In this document: positions 21,652-33,870 of the stretch, in pieces
Layout of the letters: the number at the start of each line of letters is the position of its first letter
Position numbering within the stretch: the first letter of the stretch is position 1
Assembly (NCBI GenBank): GCA_023014335.1
Contig: JAECYW010000016.1
Span: 1,757,689-1,821,688 of the forward strand
Direction of reading: 5' to 3'
DNA from: Galerina marginata
Taxonomy: Eukaryota; Basidiomycota; Agaricomycetes; Agaricales; Galerinaceae
DNA: 64,000 nucleotides
The notes under the pieces: generated by a model
The model's input: only the letters and a program-made list of their open reading frames with translations
Told to the model about the DNA's origin: nothing
Databases searched by the model: none
Translations under genes and position numbers: made by a program

Positions 21652-23271
21652 ATGTCGCTGGAAAACTTCTGGTTTAAGTTAAACGAACAAGTGCAGCCCC
21701 ATTTGCGGGAAGTGATCCACGCGGTTGCTATCTCTCCCAATGGGAGTTGGCTGCTGACTGGAGGTAAGACTATGGCTATGTCCAGTTGTACGATCTGAAC
21801 CCTCGGAAAGGCAGCTCGGGGATACTCCGTCTGTGGAATCTTTCGTCTGGAGATCTCAACCAGTCCATCAATATAGGATCAGATATCACTGCTGTGTCCT
21901 GGGTGGTCATGGACTGGCGATGTCATACTTTTTGGGTCGGGTCCTCAGATGGTTCAGGATGCCTATATTTTGCTCCTACGCCCTCACACGCCTGTACACG
22001 GTTTCGCAGGTGCCTTTTTATGCTTAAATATGTATGTGCGCCTTTCTTCCCCAATTCAAAACAGTGATGAGATTCCCTGTATAACAGGATCATTTTGCCC
22101 ACTCACCTTTTTCTCTCGCTGGACGCTCCTCGATATCTGGCCCTGTTGAAAGCCTGGCTACCAGTGGAAACATAGTTGCGATTGTTGGCAACAGAGATAT
22201 AAAAATATGGAAGGTTGAAATCCATGTCACAGGTTTTGGCGCCCGATCCATTACTTTCTCGCTATCAAATATCAGGCATGACCCCAAACCTGACTCCAGC
22301 CACCAGTTCGAAGTTTCGATGTTTGTCGGGAAACGTGTTCACACTGTCCACTTCCCATCGAACCAGGAAACACTTCTGGTTTCTCTGGTCGACTCAAATC
22401 CTGCTGGGCTGAACAGCATTATGTATGCTAGGATGCTATATTTTTGTGCAAAATTCTAATAAATGCCAGTGCCATTTATCATTTAAAGCCGTGGAAGCTC
22501 GTGAAAGCAATCAGCTTTAACAGACGAGTGTGAGTAACAATGGTCATCATTGCATCTTCCTTACATTGTTGGCAGCTCACTGCTATCTCCAGTGGCTTGG
22601 CAGCTCTCAGCGAAGATGGCCAAACCTTTGCTTTCACAAATCTTCTCAATGGAGTAGAAATTTTTGCACTGCCTAGGCTCAATCATCGCGGAACAATAAC
22701 TCAGGCAGTACGTCAAGAAGCAAATGTAACACTTGGAATAGCATTTTTTGGTAATGACTACATTGTTGTTGGTGGATTCGGCGAGATTTGCCTCTATAAC
22801 GTCTCCAGCATGTCCCAAGCATATCGACTTCAAAGTTCTGCTGGAAGTGGTAACAATCTTTACTTTCTGTTCAAAGTCTATGTCTCAGCATTTTTTTCCA
22901 GACCCATATCGTTGTATTTCGGTGCGCACACCATGCATCTGCCCATCAACCCAAGCAAATTAATTCATTTGCGGTAATTGCAGGTAGTACCTGTTCACAA
23001 TGTTCTAGCAGCTGGATCATCCAAAGGGGTTTTGGTCATATGGACATGGAAGGATGTGTGTATAATCAAATTCACTTACTCGTCGCTCAGTCCTTTGACC
23101 TCACTGCTTACAGTTGAATTCCAGGGCAAGGAGAAGCTGTCCTTGGCCTTCTATTCCTACCCAAAATGTCCTGTGCACCATTCTGACAGCAATGTTTCTG
23201 TTGTATATTCCTTTGATTTACATACTATCTACCTACTTGCTTCATTAAACTGTTGTACAGTTCTAGACTAA
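21652..23271 (+). CDS. WD40-repeat protein (gene 1)
   Basis: The start MSLENFWFKLNEQ at 21652 leads through a 47-bp intron (21764-21810) into WD40 blades: HAVAISPNGSWLLTGG / GILRLWNLSSG and WVGSSDGSGCLY. Further blades follow: LATSGNIVAIVGNRDIKIWK at about 22155, LSEDGQTFAFTNLLNGVEIF at about 22605, FGNDYIVVGGFGEICLYNV at about 22750, and NVLAAGSSKGVLVIW at about 23000. WD40 propellers are protein-interaction platforms. The middle exon borders between 22000 and 22540 are not fixed, because the open frame changes at least twice there. The product ends TIYLLASLNCCTVLD. It resembles the WD40 gene at 54-56 kb but lacks that gene's clear membrane anchor. Confidence 0.65.
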
Positions 23272-24356
23272 ATAAACAATATAGCATAGGGTAGGGCCTA
23301 ATTAATATAAAGCTTAATGAGCCCAAACTTCAAGTTCAAAGACATGTGAACCTGTGAAACCATTGGGGTCAACATGTTGAAGGTGCAGATGGGCGACAGT
23401 GGATATGAAGAGCGCAACTACGGAAATAAAGAACGCCGACGGTTAGGCAGAGATGGAGTTGAATCCGTGTTGGAGGTATCTGTGGATATAGGGTAGGGAG
23501 GGGGGCTCCCGATGGCTCACCCAAATTAAATCTGCAAGTCAACATCAGGCCTTCAGGAGGTCATCTCAACTACTGATATCCTAATTGCCCTTATTTTTAC
23601 AGCTTATGAAGTGACCGAGCCAAGTAGAGCCTTTTTGTAGGCATTAGGCGCGTTTGCGTCAGCAGCCGAGCATGGCCCGGTTCAACAATCACTTACATCA
23701 TCGCCTTTTCATCATCGTCACACTGACTTTTAAATCCTTCTGCTCTTGCCTAAAATTGATTCTTTCTCGAGTGGACTGTACATCGGATGCATACCAGAAC
23801 TTTCCCAAATGGCCGCTGGCTTTGCCGTGGCCTTGGGGCATGTGGTGAGCCTTTGAAATAATTTACATCCGTTCCGCTATGTCTCACATATTTGCCAAAA
23901 TATCAGATACGGTAGTCATACTCTGTTCGTTATCGACTACTTGGACTACTCTGTTCGTTGTCGACTACTCATGGTAAAATCCAAAAAGGCTGCAACGGTA
24001 TGCTCGTGTATGTTCAGAGAGATTGCCCTGTAACGATCAAAATTTAGCAATAGGAGCCACCCGAGCACAATGCTTCGAGCACTAGATGGTGCCCCCAGTG
24101 CAATGTATCTGTCGGACTCAGCTTCGCCGGCAAGATAAACTGGACGCAACATATCAATAGCGCTTCTCATAAAGCAAACGGCCGAAAGGCTGCAGCCGTA
24201 CCGACCAAAAAAATTAGTTCATTCTTCATCAAGACAGTAACGCCTACCGCCCTCAGCTCAACGAGCACCTCAGCTCTTATTCCCGCTCGCCTTTTCCCGA
24301 AACTCCCATTCTACCATCCATTTAGCTCTCATTCGACGGGGTCAATTCGGGATGGA
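23272..24356. other. Intergenic
   Basis: AT-rich spacer with no supportable gene. A repeated ACTCTGTTCGTT(A/G)TCGACTACT motif occurs twice in a row at 23921-23970. Confidence 0.4.
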
Positions 24357-27300
24357 TGGGATGTATAGCTGGGTCAAAGCTTGCATCGAAAACCTTCAGA
24401 TTGGAGAATCATTGCTTGAAGGGAAGGTTCAGAGGCTTATTGATGCTATGGAGCTCATGTGAGTTTTTATTTGCATCCTGACGCAGGCACCTTAGGTCCT
24501 GACAGCTACATTTCAGTAGTCCAGTTTCGGTTACCGAACACGTCCCCAAGCCACCACAAGTCATTGAGCCACCTCGACAGCACGGGTTCCCGGTTTCTGA
24601 ACCAGCTTTTCTGCAAATAATCGAAAATGAAGATGATATATCACCGGTGACACACAAAACTGTTCAGTCTGACACTCCATGTCCCGGATACGAGCTCAAA
24701 CATCCCAATTCTCAATCGCCCTTCGCGTCATATCCCTTTCTCTTCCATACGACCAAGGACACCGTGGACCGTTATAGTAAACACCGAGAAACTTGTTCTT
24801 CGGTCTACTTGATGCACTGGTCATGCACGAGCCAGCAAGAAAGGCAAGGAGGTCAACTTACCTGCTTGTACGTTCTGCTCAAACCTCGATCTCGATACCA
24901 CCGTCATGTTCCCTAGACGGCGCACACGAGAATACGCCATGGGCATATCTTACGCCTGCCGAGATGTATGCGTTGCTCTTGAAGAAGAACGGACAGATCA
25001 ACCACCTCAAACTTCATTCACTCAATAACGCGGCTACCATTGGGGTAAGAAATCGTCATCTGGATGCTTGGAAACGGCTAGCAGCAGCCTTAGGAATGGA
25101 GGACATCCCCCAAATTCGCAGCTTAATGGCGGCTCAAACACGTACTGGTGCCAGAGTGTTTTCTATCATAGAAGGTCGACGATGCAGCAAAGCGAAAGTA
25201 CAGTCCTCGCGGATATAGCCAGCAGGATTTCGAAGGGGCTTTTCTAATCTACAAGCTCGGTGGTCGCTCCGCGACTAACATTGCTCATCGTTCACTCGGA
25301 ATCCCTTCCATCGATGGTACAAAACGTCATATGTATCAAAGCCGCTTCAAGCGTCTCCAGGCTTTCCCACACAGGCAGAACATTCGGCCAAGTTAGAAAA
25401 AAAAAAGAACATTGTTATCCCAGTACGAACATAGCTATCTCGACAACAAGCATTACCATTCCAATCTCCATGCTAATGGACGAGCTAAAGTCCAAGCACG
25501 ACTTCGATGGAAACCACGAACAGACTACATTCTCGGTATTTGTAGAGAGCATGCTCATGAGTGTGCTCTTGAATTCCGTTCAATTGTTCAAGCTGATGCC
25601 GTGGCCGATTGTCTTAAAAATAAAGTTGTTCATTTTTCCGAAGAGGTACGTCGTTCAACCATATGTCCCTTCAATAAATACTTACAATTCCAACAACAGG
25701 CGACTGTCATTGGTGCGAGCATTCTTACCGAGGAGCCCAACGAATATACTACAAAACCATTCGCTATATCTGGGAGCTGTAAACACTGTCCAAAATCAAG
25801 AGCGACTAATTCGCGATGCGAGCAATGCTTTGAAGTCAAACCAAATCAAGTTTAATCGACGACTTTATTGCATCGAGACAGACGGTGATTCACGGCGTCG
25901 CCGGGCGCTCATTGAAATTACTTTCATTGGTGACCTTCCTACGACAGATCCTATCTATCCCACTCTCTCTGTTCTCGCTCTTTTGACTTGAAATGCGGTG
26001 TCTGCGGTGTCGATGCCCTGACTCCGGATTTTGACTGGAAACATGTGCTGAAGAGATTGCGAAACACGGCCGTTCGTTTGAAGAGCTTTAATATTCACAG
26101 GAACTCGATTACCGCCGCAATTCTAAAGGCCCATCTCGTCACTACGGGCTTGTCGGCTGTAACAGCTGACAGCCTTCTTGCTCCCAATGACAAACAAGAT
26201 GTTGTGCTTATGGTCGAGTTGCTCTATGCTATCTCAACGCTTCCGCCACCCGCATCTACGGATAGTCCTTTGGTTCAATCCACCCGAAATACCCTTCGCC
26301 TCCTTGGGCATCTGTATTCTAATGTACTCAATGCCTATCTTGACACATCATTATCGCTCCACCAGCAGCTCGTTCATCTCAGCAGTTCGGCACACCTGGT
26401 CCTTGCCCTCTATAACCGAGAAAAGGAGATTTCATCCCAGTCCGGTCATATCTTGATCTCATGTGTATGATCAAGAACACCTATTTCTGTGTCGCGAAAG
26501 CTCAATCCGACAACCCTAATGGAAAATTCTTTCTCATACTCTTAGGTATTGTTTTTGTAATACCAATCTAACGTACTCTAATAATTTTTCTCTCTCTTTA
26601 TGCTCTTAGGTACGACGGTCTGGAGAAGATCTTCGGGAAGGTACGGAGCATGGTTGGAAACGACACAAATGCGGACGTTCTCCAGCTTGCAAATCGCATT
26701 GATGGTGCTGTCAAATGCGTCAACATCCTCGAATTCCATCCTGAGTAGGGTGGTGAAGCAAGGCGTCTCCGTCTCCGTCCGCTTCAAGGCAGCGCCAGCG
26801 ACATATCTAGTAAATATGACCACATTAACCCAAAGTCCTGGAGAGGCGATGTCCGTGTCAATCAAGTGGTTCTTGTTGGGTGTTGGAAGAAGGCCGTCGA
26901 ATTGCAGAGACCTGTCTGACAAGTGCTGGAATTGATCCTCCGTTTGGTCACATGCAGAGGGAGGGAGGGTACGGCATTCTATGCGTCTTCGGGAATGGAA
27001 AGGTTGTGTTGGTGGACGGTTTGAGGGTTGGGGAGTGCGATGAGACAGAGGAGGAACTTGACTTACCAACTGTTATTGAAACTGCCGATGCCTTAACGGA
27101 AGCAGATCCCGAGTCTATCGACAACGAGCCAGATATTGATGATCTTGCTGCGACTGCTGAGCTCTCAAGCTTGGAAAACAAAACTCCAATGCCTTACATT
27201 TCCATTGATCCGAATAACTCGTCAGCAAAGATGGCTCATAAATCATGTGTGGTTCGTCTCTTATCCACTTACCTTCAAGGAATCCCGTGACCGCCTGCAG

Positions 27301-28735
27301 GGGGATATTCGCGATACAACGAGTCAACAATTTCGGCAACTGCTGAGGCTTCCAGAGGACGAAGACAGTTTCCACCTTCAAGATTCTCCATTGACTCTTG
27401 TCCGGTCTGACAATCGAGCCTATTTGGCGGTTTTTCAAACCCTCGCTATTCGACGTGATGGAAAAGAGGTCCAGTCTTTGCCGCCTCTATTTCTTGTTGA
27501 GCCGAATGTTCGTATTAAGGTCAAGTTATGAAACTTGGCCTTATCGTGCCAGCAGACGGACATCATCAACACAGTGACTCAAACTGGGAGTGGAATGGAG
27601 CTTTCGAATCGAAAGGAGTGTTTCGTGACCTTGAAAGTCGTTTTGTCCAACAGGTTAACCCCGATCGACAGCCTGCATCTCGCGCTCGAAATGTTGTTGA
27701 AGATACTTACGTTTTCCAGAGCGCAGAACTTCGTGCAATCGCGGCGACTATGTACGAGCGCCTGGCCAAAGATGTTAACTCACCCATTTGCTAATTCTGA
27801 CCTTTACGAACCGATATGGCGTGTTGGTGCTGACGAAAGGACTATGATGAAAGGGGTTTATCTTGCACGTACACGAGTTCGGGCCTCGGCGAAGTCTAAG
27901 TCTCCGACGTTGGCAGTGTCAGATATCCACAGTTCACGGCTTGCACTACGGTACGTTCTACTCGAGTATTTATGAACTTATTTCCTTACTCACCTATAAC
28001 TGAATTAGGGACTTCGATAATGAGGTGGACAACAGTGATGTTGACGATGTTGCGGCCTCAGAAAGCGAGTCCGAAGATTTGAAAACGACGACGAGGATGC
28101 CCCCACTACTGACTCAGAAGGAATGGCTGGCTCGGTAGAACCAATGGGGGTCTTGTCCTCGAGCAGTTCCGATATCCGCCACCAAGTTGACGAGACTGTC
28201 GCACAAGTCTCGGGGGATGTTGATGAGCTCAACCTCGATGATGGTGAGTCTGGATTTATTGTTGAAATAATTTGACCTTAGGTTCGTACTTCCTCAACAG
28301 AAACACCTCAAGACACATGTGCGACCTTGTTGCAAGCGCAACTTGACCACAGTTGTACAGGAAATGATGGATAACCGTATTTGCGCAGATGATGGATGTG
28401 AGACAGTTATTTCGGACGAAGATTTGCTTCGTTGCGGCGCCTGCAACCTTGTGGTAGGAATTCTTCAATGCTTTTATTTTAAATACTAATTTAAACATAG
28501 TATCACTTAACCTGCCATGGTCTCATTGAAAGGCCTGCTGGAGGATGGTTCTGCGATGACGAATGTAAGGCAAATGCTGGGGGTAGGGTTGTTACTACAC
28601 GCGTTGGTCTGGGGATTTTCTGTGAAAGCAACACCAAGAAAACCTGTGCCAGGTTATCGCGACACATTTCAAAACTTCTTCCAAGCCTCACTCTTCAAAG
28701 AAACGCATCCACCTTTATTGGTGGAACAGACACGC
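24357..28735 (+). pseudogene. Large multicopy agaric protein relic ending in a PHD-like finger
   Basis: The frame starts MDGMYSWVKACIENLQIG and continues through a short intron to CPGYELKHPNSQSPF, PACTFCSNLDLD, ENTPWAYLTPAEMYALLLKK and YSQQDFEGAFLIYKLGGRS. After these come TDYILGICREHAHE, DALTPDFDWKHVLKRLRN, NGKFFLILLG / TDGLEKIFGKVRSMVGNDTN, GYGILCVFGNGKVVLVDG and DSNWEWNGAFESKGVFRDLE. The order and spacing match a long protein (well over 1000 residues) that I remember as highly multicopy in agaric genomes. It is probably transposon-encoded, but its function is unknown to me. At 28380-28560 a C-C-C-C-H-C-C-C series (CADDGC, CGAC, HLTC, CDDEC) forms a PHD-type zinc finger. Several frameshifts (for example near 24920, 25400 and 26930) mark it as a pseudogene. 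Confidence 0.7.
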
Positions 28736-28949
28736 TAGTTAACTTATCCGCTAGAGAAACCTTGAAACCACCTAAAACGGATTTCCGTTTGACTACGGAC
28801 ACCTTGTAGCTAAAGGGATGACAGTAATAGGTACAGGTCCAGGTAAGTGCTATCAGTGTTCACCCCTCGGAGTGAGCCTGTTCCCCCTGTTGCTCTTGAA
28901 TGACAGGCAACTTGATAAGTAAAATGTTAGAGGCACACATTGGCAACAA

Positions 28950-30345
28950 GTTCAATGAATCGAACCTACAATGGGAAGAAAAATTGCAGGACCGGGTGCA
29001 AGAACTTCTAATGCTGCTGAGGAGATATCAGGCCCATAAAAGTTCAAGGGCATCTCTGGGGTAGGGGTATCCGTGCGATTGACCTTTTTGGCAAGATGGA
29101 TGCGAACGAGGGGAGCAGAACCTCTTTTGAGAGCCCCTGATATTTTTCGCGGAGAATACTGAGAATCGACGTAATGCAACACCTGGCTAGTGGATGAGAT
29201 AGATGTAGATCGAGGCTTTGAGAACTCACGTTTGATGCCGCTGGATGTAACCAGTACTTCCTAACACGACGAAGAGTCTTAGCTTTGGAGAATGTTCCTT
29301 CGGTTTCCGACTCATCGGTCGACATGTCGCACACTCCAAAATGACTGAAAATAATCTTGATATCGTTCCACTTCTTGGCGTTATCAGCATTCTCATAGTT
29401 CTTGGGAAGAAGAATCGCCGTTTCAATGGTGTCGTCTCTTCGCAAGAACTTCTAATCAGTTTTACACTCAGCAGGAACAAAACGGAAATTAAATCAAAGA
29501 CGGACGCACCAGCTTCTTACGCTCCTTCCTTCGTGATCGACATTTGCTCTCTTCCTTTTTCTCCTCAAGGACAGCGGATATCTCGGTGACGTTCATTGTC
29601 GTGGTCATAATGTCTACCTTTTTAAGAACGGTGCGTAAAGCGGAACGACGAGAGGTTAGTTTTTGTTCAATGAGGTCTTGCACGGCACAAATTTCATCCA
29701 ACTGCTCTCCGATGTTGCCGCTGGTAACCTTGGCACCGAGAAGCTCAACAAGCTTCACCAGTTGCTTGTCCTGCACGTAAATTTCAAAGCCAGTAACGAG
29801 CAGCTGGATAGCTTTCGCGTTCCATAGGTGAGTCATGGGGGCCCTCCAATGAATTAATATACTTTCAATGTTAGGACCCTTGTGCTGGAAAGCCAGGTAA
29901 GCTCCAATGACAGCAGGGTCAGGCGAGCGTGGAAGGCTGGGTATAGACGACTCTGCAGCGTCGGCCTTGTCCTTGTCGTCATTATCGTTGTCCTTGTCGT
30001 CACTTTGTGAGAGTAAGCCTTTAGAGATCAAGTAGCTCCTGATTACCGACTGTTCTGTGAAGTTAATTAGGAATAATTGACATCAAACTTCAGGCTTACA
30101 TGGAGGAGTTTTTGTCGGTACGACTTCACTTTCCGCACCACAGGTGTTTGCTTCTGCCCCTGTCGCGGGTCAACGAATTTACGGGGCAACTCTGTGTCAC
30201 CTTGATAACCTTGATCCCTAAGCCAATTCAAATGCCTTCTTAAGAGCACAAACGTTAAGTGTGAGATGGAATGACTTGCCCTTCTCCTTCTCCCATTTGG
30301 TAATCTTGAGCCGGAGGCACATGTTGGGTTTGCGAATACCCTATG
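28950..30345 (-). pseudogene. Second multicopy agaric protein family, decayed
   Basis: Minus-strand blocks in order are NMCLRLKITKWEKEKG (about 30325), NWLRDQGYQGDTELPRKFVD (30220), a helical DKDK-rich segment 30031-29489 open for 180 codons, KWNDIKIIFSHFGVCDMSTD (29370), ESETEG, and KRGSAPLVRIHLAKKVNRTD ending near LNFYG (29060). The DMSTDESE followed by an R-R-V-R-K-Y-W stretch and the final L-N-F-Y are hallmarks of a family I have seen repeatedly in agaric genomes without a known function. The first two and last two blocks are in different frames with no clean introns, so decay is likely. It is tail to tail with the family at 24.4-28.7 kb. Confidence 0.55.
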
Positions 30346-31131
30346 GAAACCGAAGGAGACGAGTGTAGCTAAAGGGCAGCATATTAGAGATAGTCAAGTA
30401 TGTTATATTTTAACCCTTACTTGTGGCCTTTGAGGATGTACTCTTGGAGGAGGGTCGGGCGACCTAATATCTACGTTTGGTACTGGGTCCGCGTGATGCT
30501 CAGAACGTGAAATGTTGTGGAACGGAAATGTTGGGCGGGTCTGTCTCAAAGCATGAGCAGTGTTCAGAACACGACGTTACAACTTACCCAGGGCTTTGAC
30601 ATAGTCGCTATGGGTCTATTCTGGGGGAAACAACCAACGGTTTATAGATAGATAGAAAGCGCAGTGTAAGAATCTCATGAGAACCCACCGGCGCTCCAGA
30701 CCATCGCGATTTGGGTTTAACCTCCGGAGAACAATTTCAAAATGCTAAGGTTGGCTTCTGCTCATGGAGAACTCGGAGAGTATGTTACTATCTTTATGAA
30801 AATAACAAATGATCGCAGTCGACATAAGTAGGGTTTGTCACAGTAGGGCATTTGTCGATTTGGACAGGGGTGATGGATATATTACCGGGGATTTCGTAGC
30901 ATCAAACCTCTAGATTGGTGCAAGAGCACCAGCTTATCAGCGAACTGGGTAAAACCAGAGGAGACGAACGAAAGGTTGGATACTACGCTGGTTTAATCGT
31001 TGAGCGACTTGGTCTTGGATTTACATGCCGCTTTAGTTCATTACGCTAGGAGTCGCTTTTTTCGCGACCGCTTGACTGTACTTCAATGGAGTCGGACATC
31101 TGAATGGCCGTCGATTTTCAATGAAACCACC
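30346..31131. other. Intergenic
   Basis: No supportable gene. Several GTAAG/CTNAY-like signals are present, but no coding blocks join. Confidence 0.4.
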
Positions 31132-31779
31132 TCAAAATTTGTGCCTTCTTCCTTCCATTGCATAAACTGAACAAAGGGGGGCAAGCCCCCCAATAATCGT
31201 CCATTTCGTTTCGTTGTCAGATTTCTCTTGTTCTGAGCCCGTCAGTTTGTTGGTTTTAAAATCGTAATTATATAAAGGTCCGTCCAGGAACCATAATATG
31301 GTCGTATTGTGATTTATGATATCCACTGTATTCGCACACAGACCCCACGAAGCCGTCCGAACACTGTCGAAACAGAACGTCAGTACCGGAGATGAATACA
31401 AGTCTGTTTCGTTTTCTTGTTCTACTGGAAAGAGGGGAGGTTTCAAGGAAGTTGAAGTACTAAAATGAATCATTGAGATGTCAACCGATGTATCTTGATT
31501 TATACCTGAATGAATAGTCGGAATATTAGGAACGGATAGGGTCAGACAGCCACTGCCTGAGCTGCTGCGGAAGTCGTAAACGTCAGATGAACCTTCGCTC
31601 GAGTAACATTTACGGGGACTATGGATGAGGAGCTTGAGCCGGGGTGAGGGTAAGAACCGGGAAGAAGAAACCGCGTGGATGCAAGGGGCAAGTGGCGAGA
31701 ACCAGTGACTGAAATAAAGATGGGAGAAGGCAAAAATGATGCGGATAGCTTGGTCGTGCAAACATTGTGAGACACCCAT
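31132..31779 (-). CDS. Uninterrupted 215-codon frame, doubtful
   Basis: A single-exon minus-strand frame of 215 codons lies just downstream of the dispersed repeat copy 2. Its length is notable for this AT-balanced DNA, but it has no domain, and its N-terminal part reads through what would be the continuation of the repeat's exon-like blocks. The part after about residue 65 (SGSGCLTLSVPN onward) looks more protein-like. It may be an exon rather than a whole gene. Confidence 0.25.
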   Translation of the reverse strand: MGVSQCLHDQAIRIIFAFSHLYFSHWFSPLAPCIHAVSSSRFLPSPRLKLLIHSPRKCYSSEGSSDVYDFRSSSGSGCLTLSVPNIPTIHSGINQDTSVDISMIHFSTSTSLKPPLFPVEQENETDLYSSPVLTFCFDSVRTASWGLCANTVDIINHNTTILWFLDGPLYNYDFKTNKLTGSEQEKSDNETKWTIIGGLAPLCSVYAMEGRRHKF

Positions 31780-31939
31780 TGGCCTGGAGATAATGCTGAG
31801 ATCAGGAAAGCAAATGAAGCACGAGACTGCTTACGAGGTGATGGTGCACCAAGCCAACGAGAAGGAGCGCGGGTGCAGAATAGGAGAAGGGGTCTTGTAG
31901 CGGGCAGCTGTGGCGTGGGCACCGTGGCAGCACTGGTGA

Positions 31940-32325
31940 AGCAGCGGCCGACTAAAGTGGTGCGGGCGGCGAGGAAGCCAGAAACCCACATGTACAGGTG
32001 CCACACAAGCACTGAAGCAGAGACAAGGCCGGGATTCAGGTTCTAAATCTGCATCGGCGATGGAGCTGAATAGAAAAACAAGGGTCAGAGTAGGGAATAT
32101 GGGAAAGATCGTGAAAGGACCAACCAAGATTTAAGGCTATCAACGACGGCGCCATAATAACGGACGAGCCGAGAACACACGAGCCGAGAACACACGAAGT
32201 GTATCCGCACCTCGTACCTCTCCTCATCGTTTCATATTTAACTCTACTCTATTTTCGCGTAAATAGATCGGCACCGGTTGCGGGACGTTGTCTTGAAAGG
32301 TGTTACCATAAGGTGATGGTAATAC
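31940..32325 (-). repeat. Dispersed repeat, copy 2
   Basis: Matches 14672-15015 in the same orientation. This copy also carries a local tandem doubling of GAGCCGAGAACACAC (32164-32196) that copy 1 lacks. Confidence 0.8.
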
Positions 32326-33440
32326 TTGTATAGAATGTGGCGGGCATGCCAGGCTGGCAACCGTTTATCGGTTGGCGACGATCACAGACGGGTGCTGGGA
32401 ATGAAAGTGATGAGCGACAGTGGTCGGCGAAGCAGAAAGGAGCTAGATTGAAAGACAGTGAGACAGAGAGCTGGAAAGCGAGAAGGAGAGCTTACGAAGA
32501 GGTCAGAAGTCGGGTAGGACAGGGCCTGGATTGAGAGAGGAAATATTAGTTAACGACAACCATGAAAAGATTGAAAAATCGTTTACGGAATAAGGAAGGA
32601 AGGAAATGCATTGATAATTGGAACATTGACTTGCCGGGGACTGGAGGACAGCCTGACGTGATCCATCAAGGCCAGCTAATCTAGCATTTGGATGATTAGA
32701 TATCTCTCCCAGGCGCTGGGTAATTGTATCTGTGGACGATGCATAAATCCAGAATATGTGAGAGACCTATGATAGAAGGGGATGGGACAATCAGCAGAAC
32801 ATGAAGGGTTAGAATACTTACGCAGGACCCAAATTATCATTCCCATCCTATGCCTTGTGGATTCAGTCATCCAGTCATGTTATAAAAGGACTCAAAACAT
32901 ATCCTGGTTTATTACTTTTTCATGACTTTCGAGTACTGGCTCGTCAAGCCGGCAGTTTGTCTAAGCACCTAACGTTTGCACAAGGTGGGCGGAAGATGTG
33001 ACGAGGGCTAATATGGAATGAGACCAACACTAGATTTGAAGTTTGAGGACAACCAGAGATTATAAAGCGTCAATGAATGGCGTAAAGGTTGATGTATGCA
33101 TGTGTTGGGGCAGGAGTTCAAGCTGAAGGACGGAAGCGGCGGTCCAAGTGTCAGGTCAGGTGGAGGGAGAAACCCTTCTACAAAATCTGAGTCGTTATTC
33201 CAGTACGATTGCTTCATTTTCGGTTCAATGCCATGCACTGTGTGTGTCTAGGAAAAGATGCTCGACGATGATTTCATTCATACGGTTTAAGGGGCTCGAA
33301 TACAATCTCCAAGCATCGGTGGCAGAGCTGGCGGTAGAACCTCTGGAATTGCTTTGGTTGGCGCTTGCTCGCTGAGAGTTGGGAAAGGATCAGAGATACG
33401 AAATGGAAGCAAAGAGAAATCACAGAACTTTTGGAACGGG
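32326..33440. other. Intergenic
   Basis: Short open frames only (for example 33238-33008 minus, starting MHGIEPKMKQSYW). No family recognised. It could include the decayed remainder of the transposase at 33.4-33.9 kb. Confidence 0.35.
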
Positions 33441-33870
33441 AAGGATCTTACTGATTCTTGCGAAATTTTGTCCTAAAAATCAAGTCAGACCGATGAGCAT
33501 GTCACGGATCGATATGACGTGAAATTTTTTTAACCCCTTGACTGAATGCTCAATTTCCGGACATGAGACTTGAGTAGACACGATCGCCTTCTGCCTTGAA
33601 CTCTTGGTACGGAGCATACTGAATCTGGCCGTCAAAGTCGGAAGTGGCCAATTGCTGTTCTAGCACAAGTAATGGATCGCGTGCCTTAAGCTCATAGGTT
33701 TCCTCCACCATCCATCGGGGTGGCGTAGGCGGTTTTGGTCCCATACTGCCGCCGATACGTCCACCAGCAACCGTTTTCTTCATGGTTCGCCGGAGAATGA
33801 AGCACTGGTTGACAAGATGCTCATTCCTTGATTGCGCGCGTTGAAAGTGCGAGACAGGTAGCGATGGCAT
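33440..33870 (-). pseudogene. Plavaka-like transposase fragment (copy B)
   Basis: The minus-strand frame 33870-33550 contains the block RWMVEETYELKARDPLLVLE followed by ATSDFDGQIQYAPYQEF and GDRVYSSLMSGN. This is the conserved region just before the catalytic domain in Plavaka-type transposases (pattern W-M...Y...RDP...DF...YAPY.E.....R.YS..MSG). A stop follows GN, and a further short match DKISQE lies at about 33470 in a different frame, consistent with decay. Plavaka elements are CACTA-like DNA transposons of Agaricomycetes; the rest of this copy is not recognisable. Confidence 0.6.
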
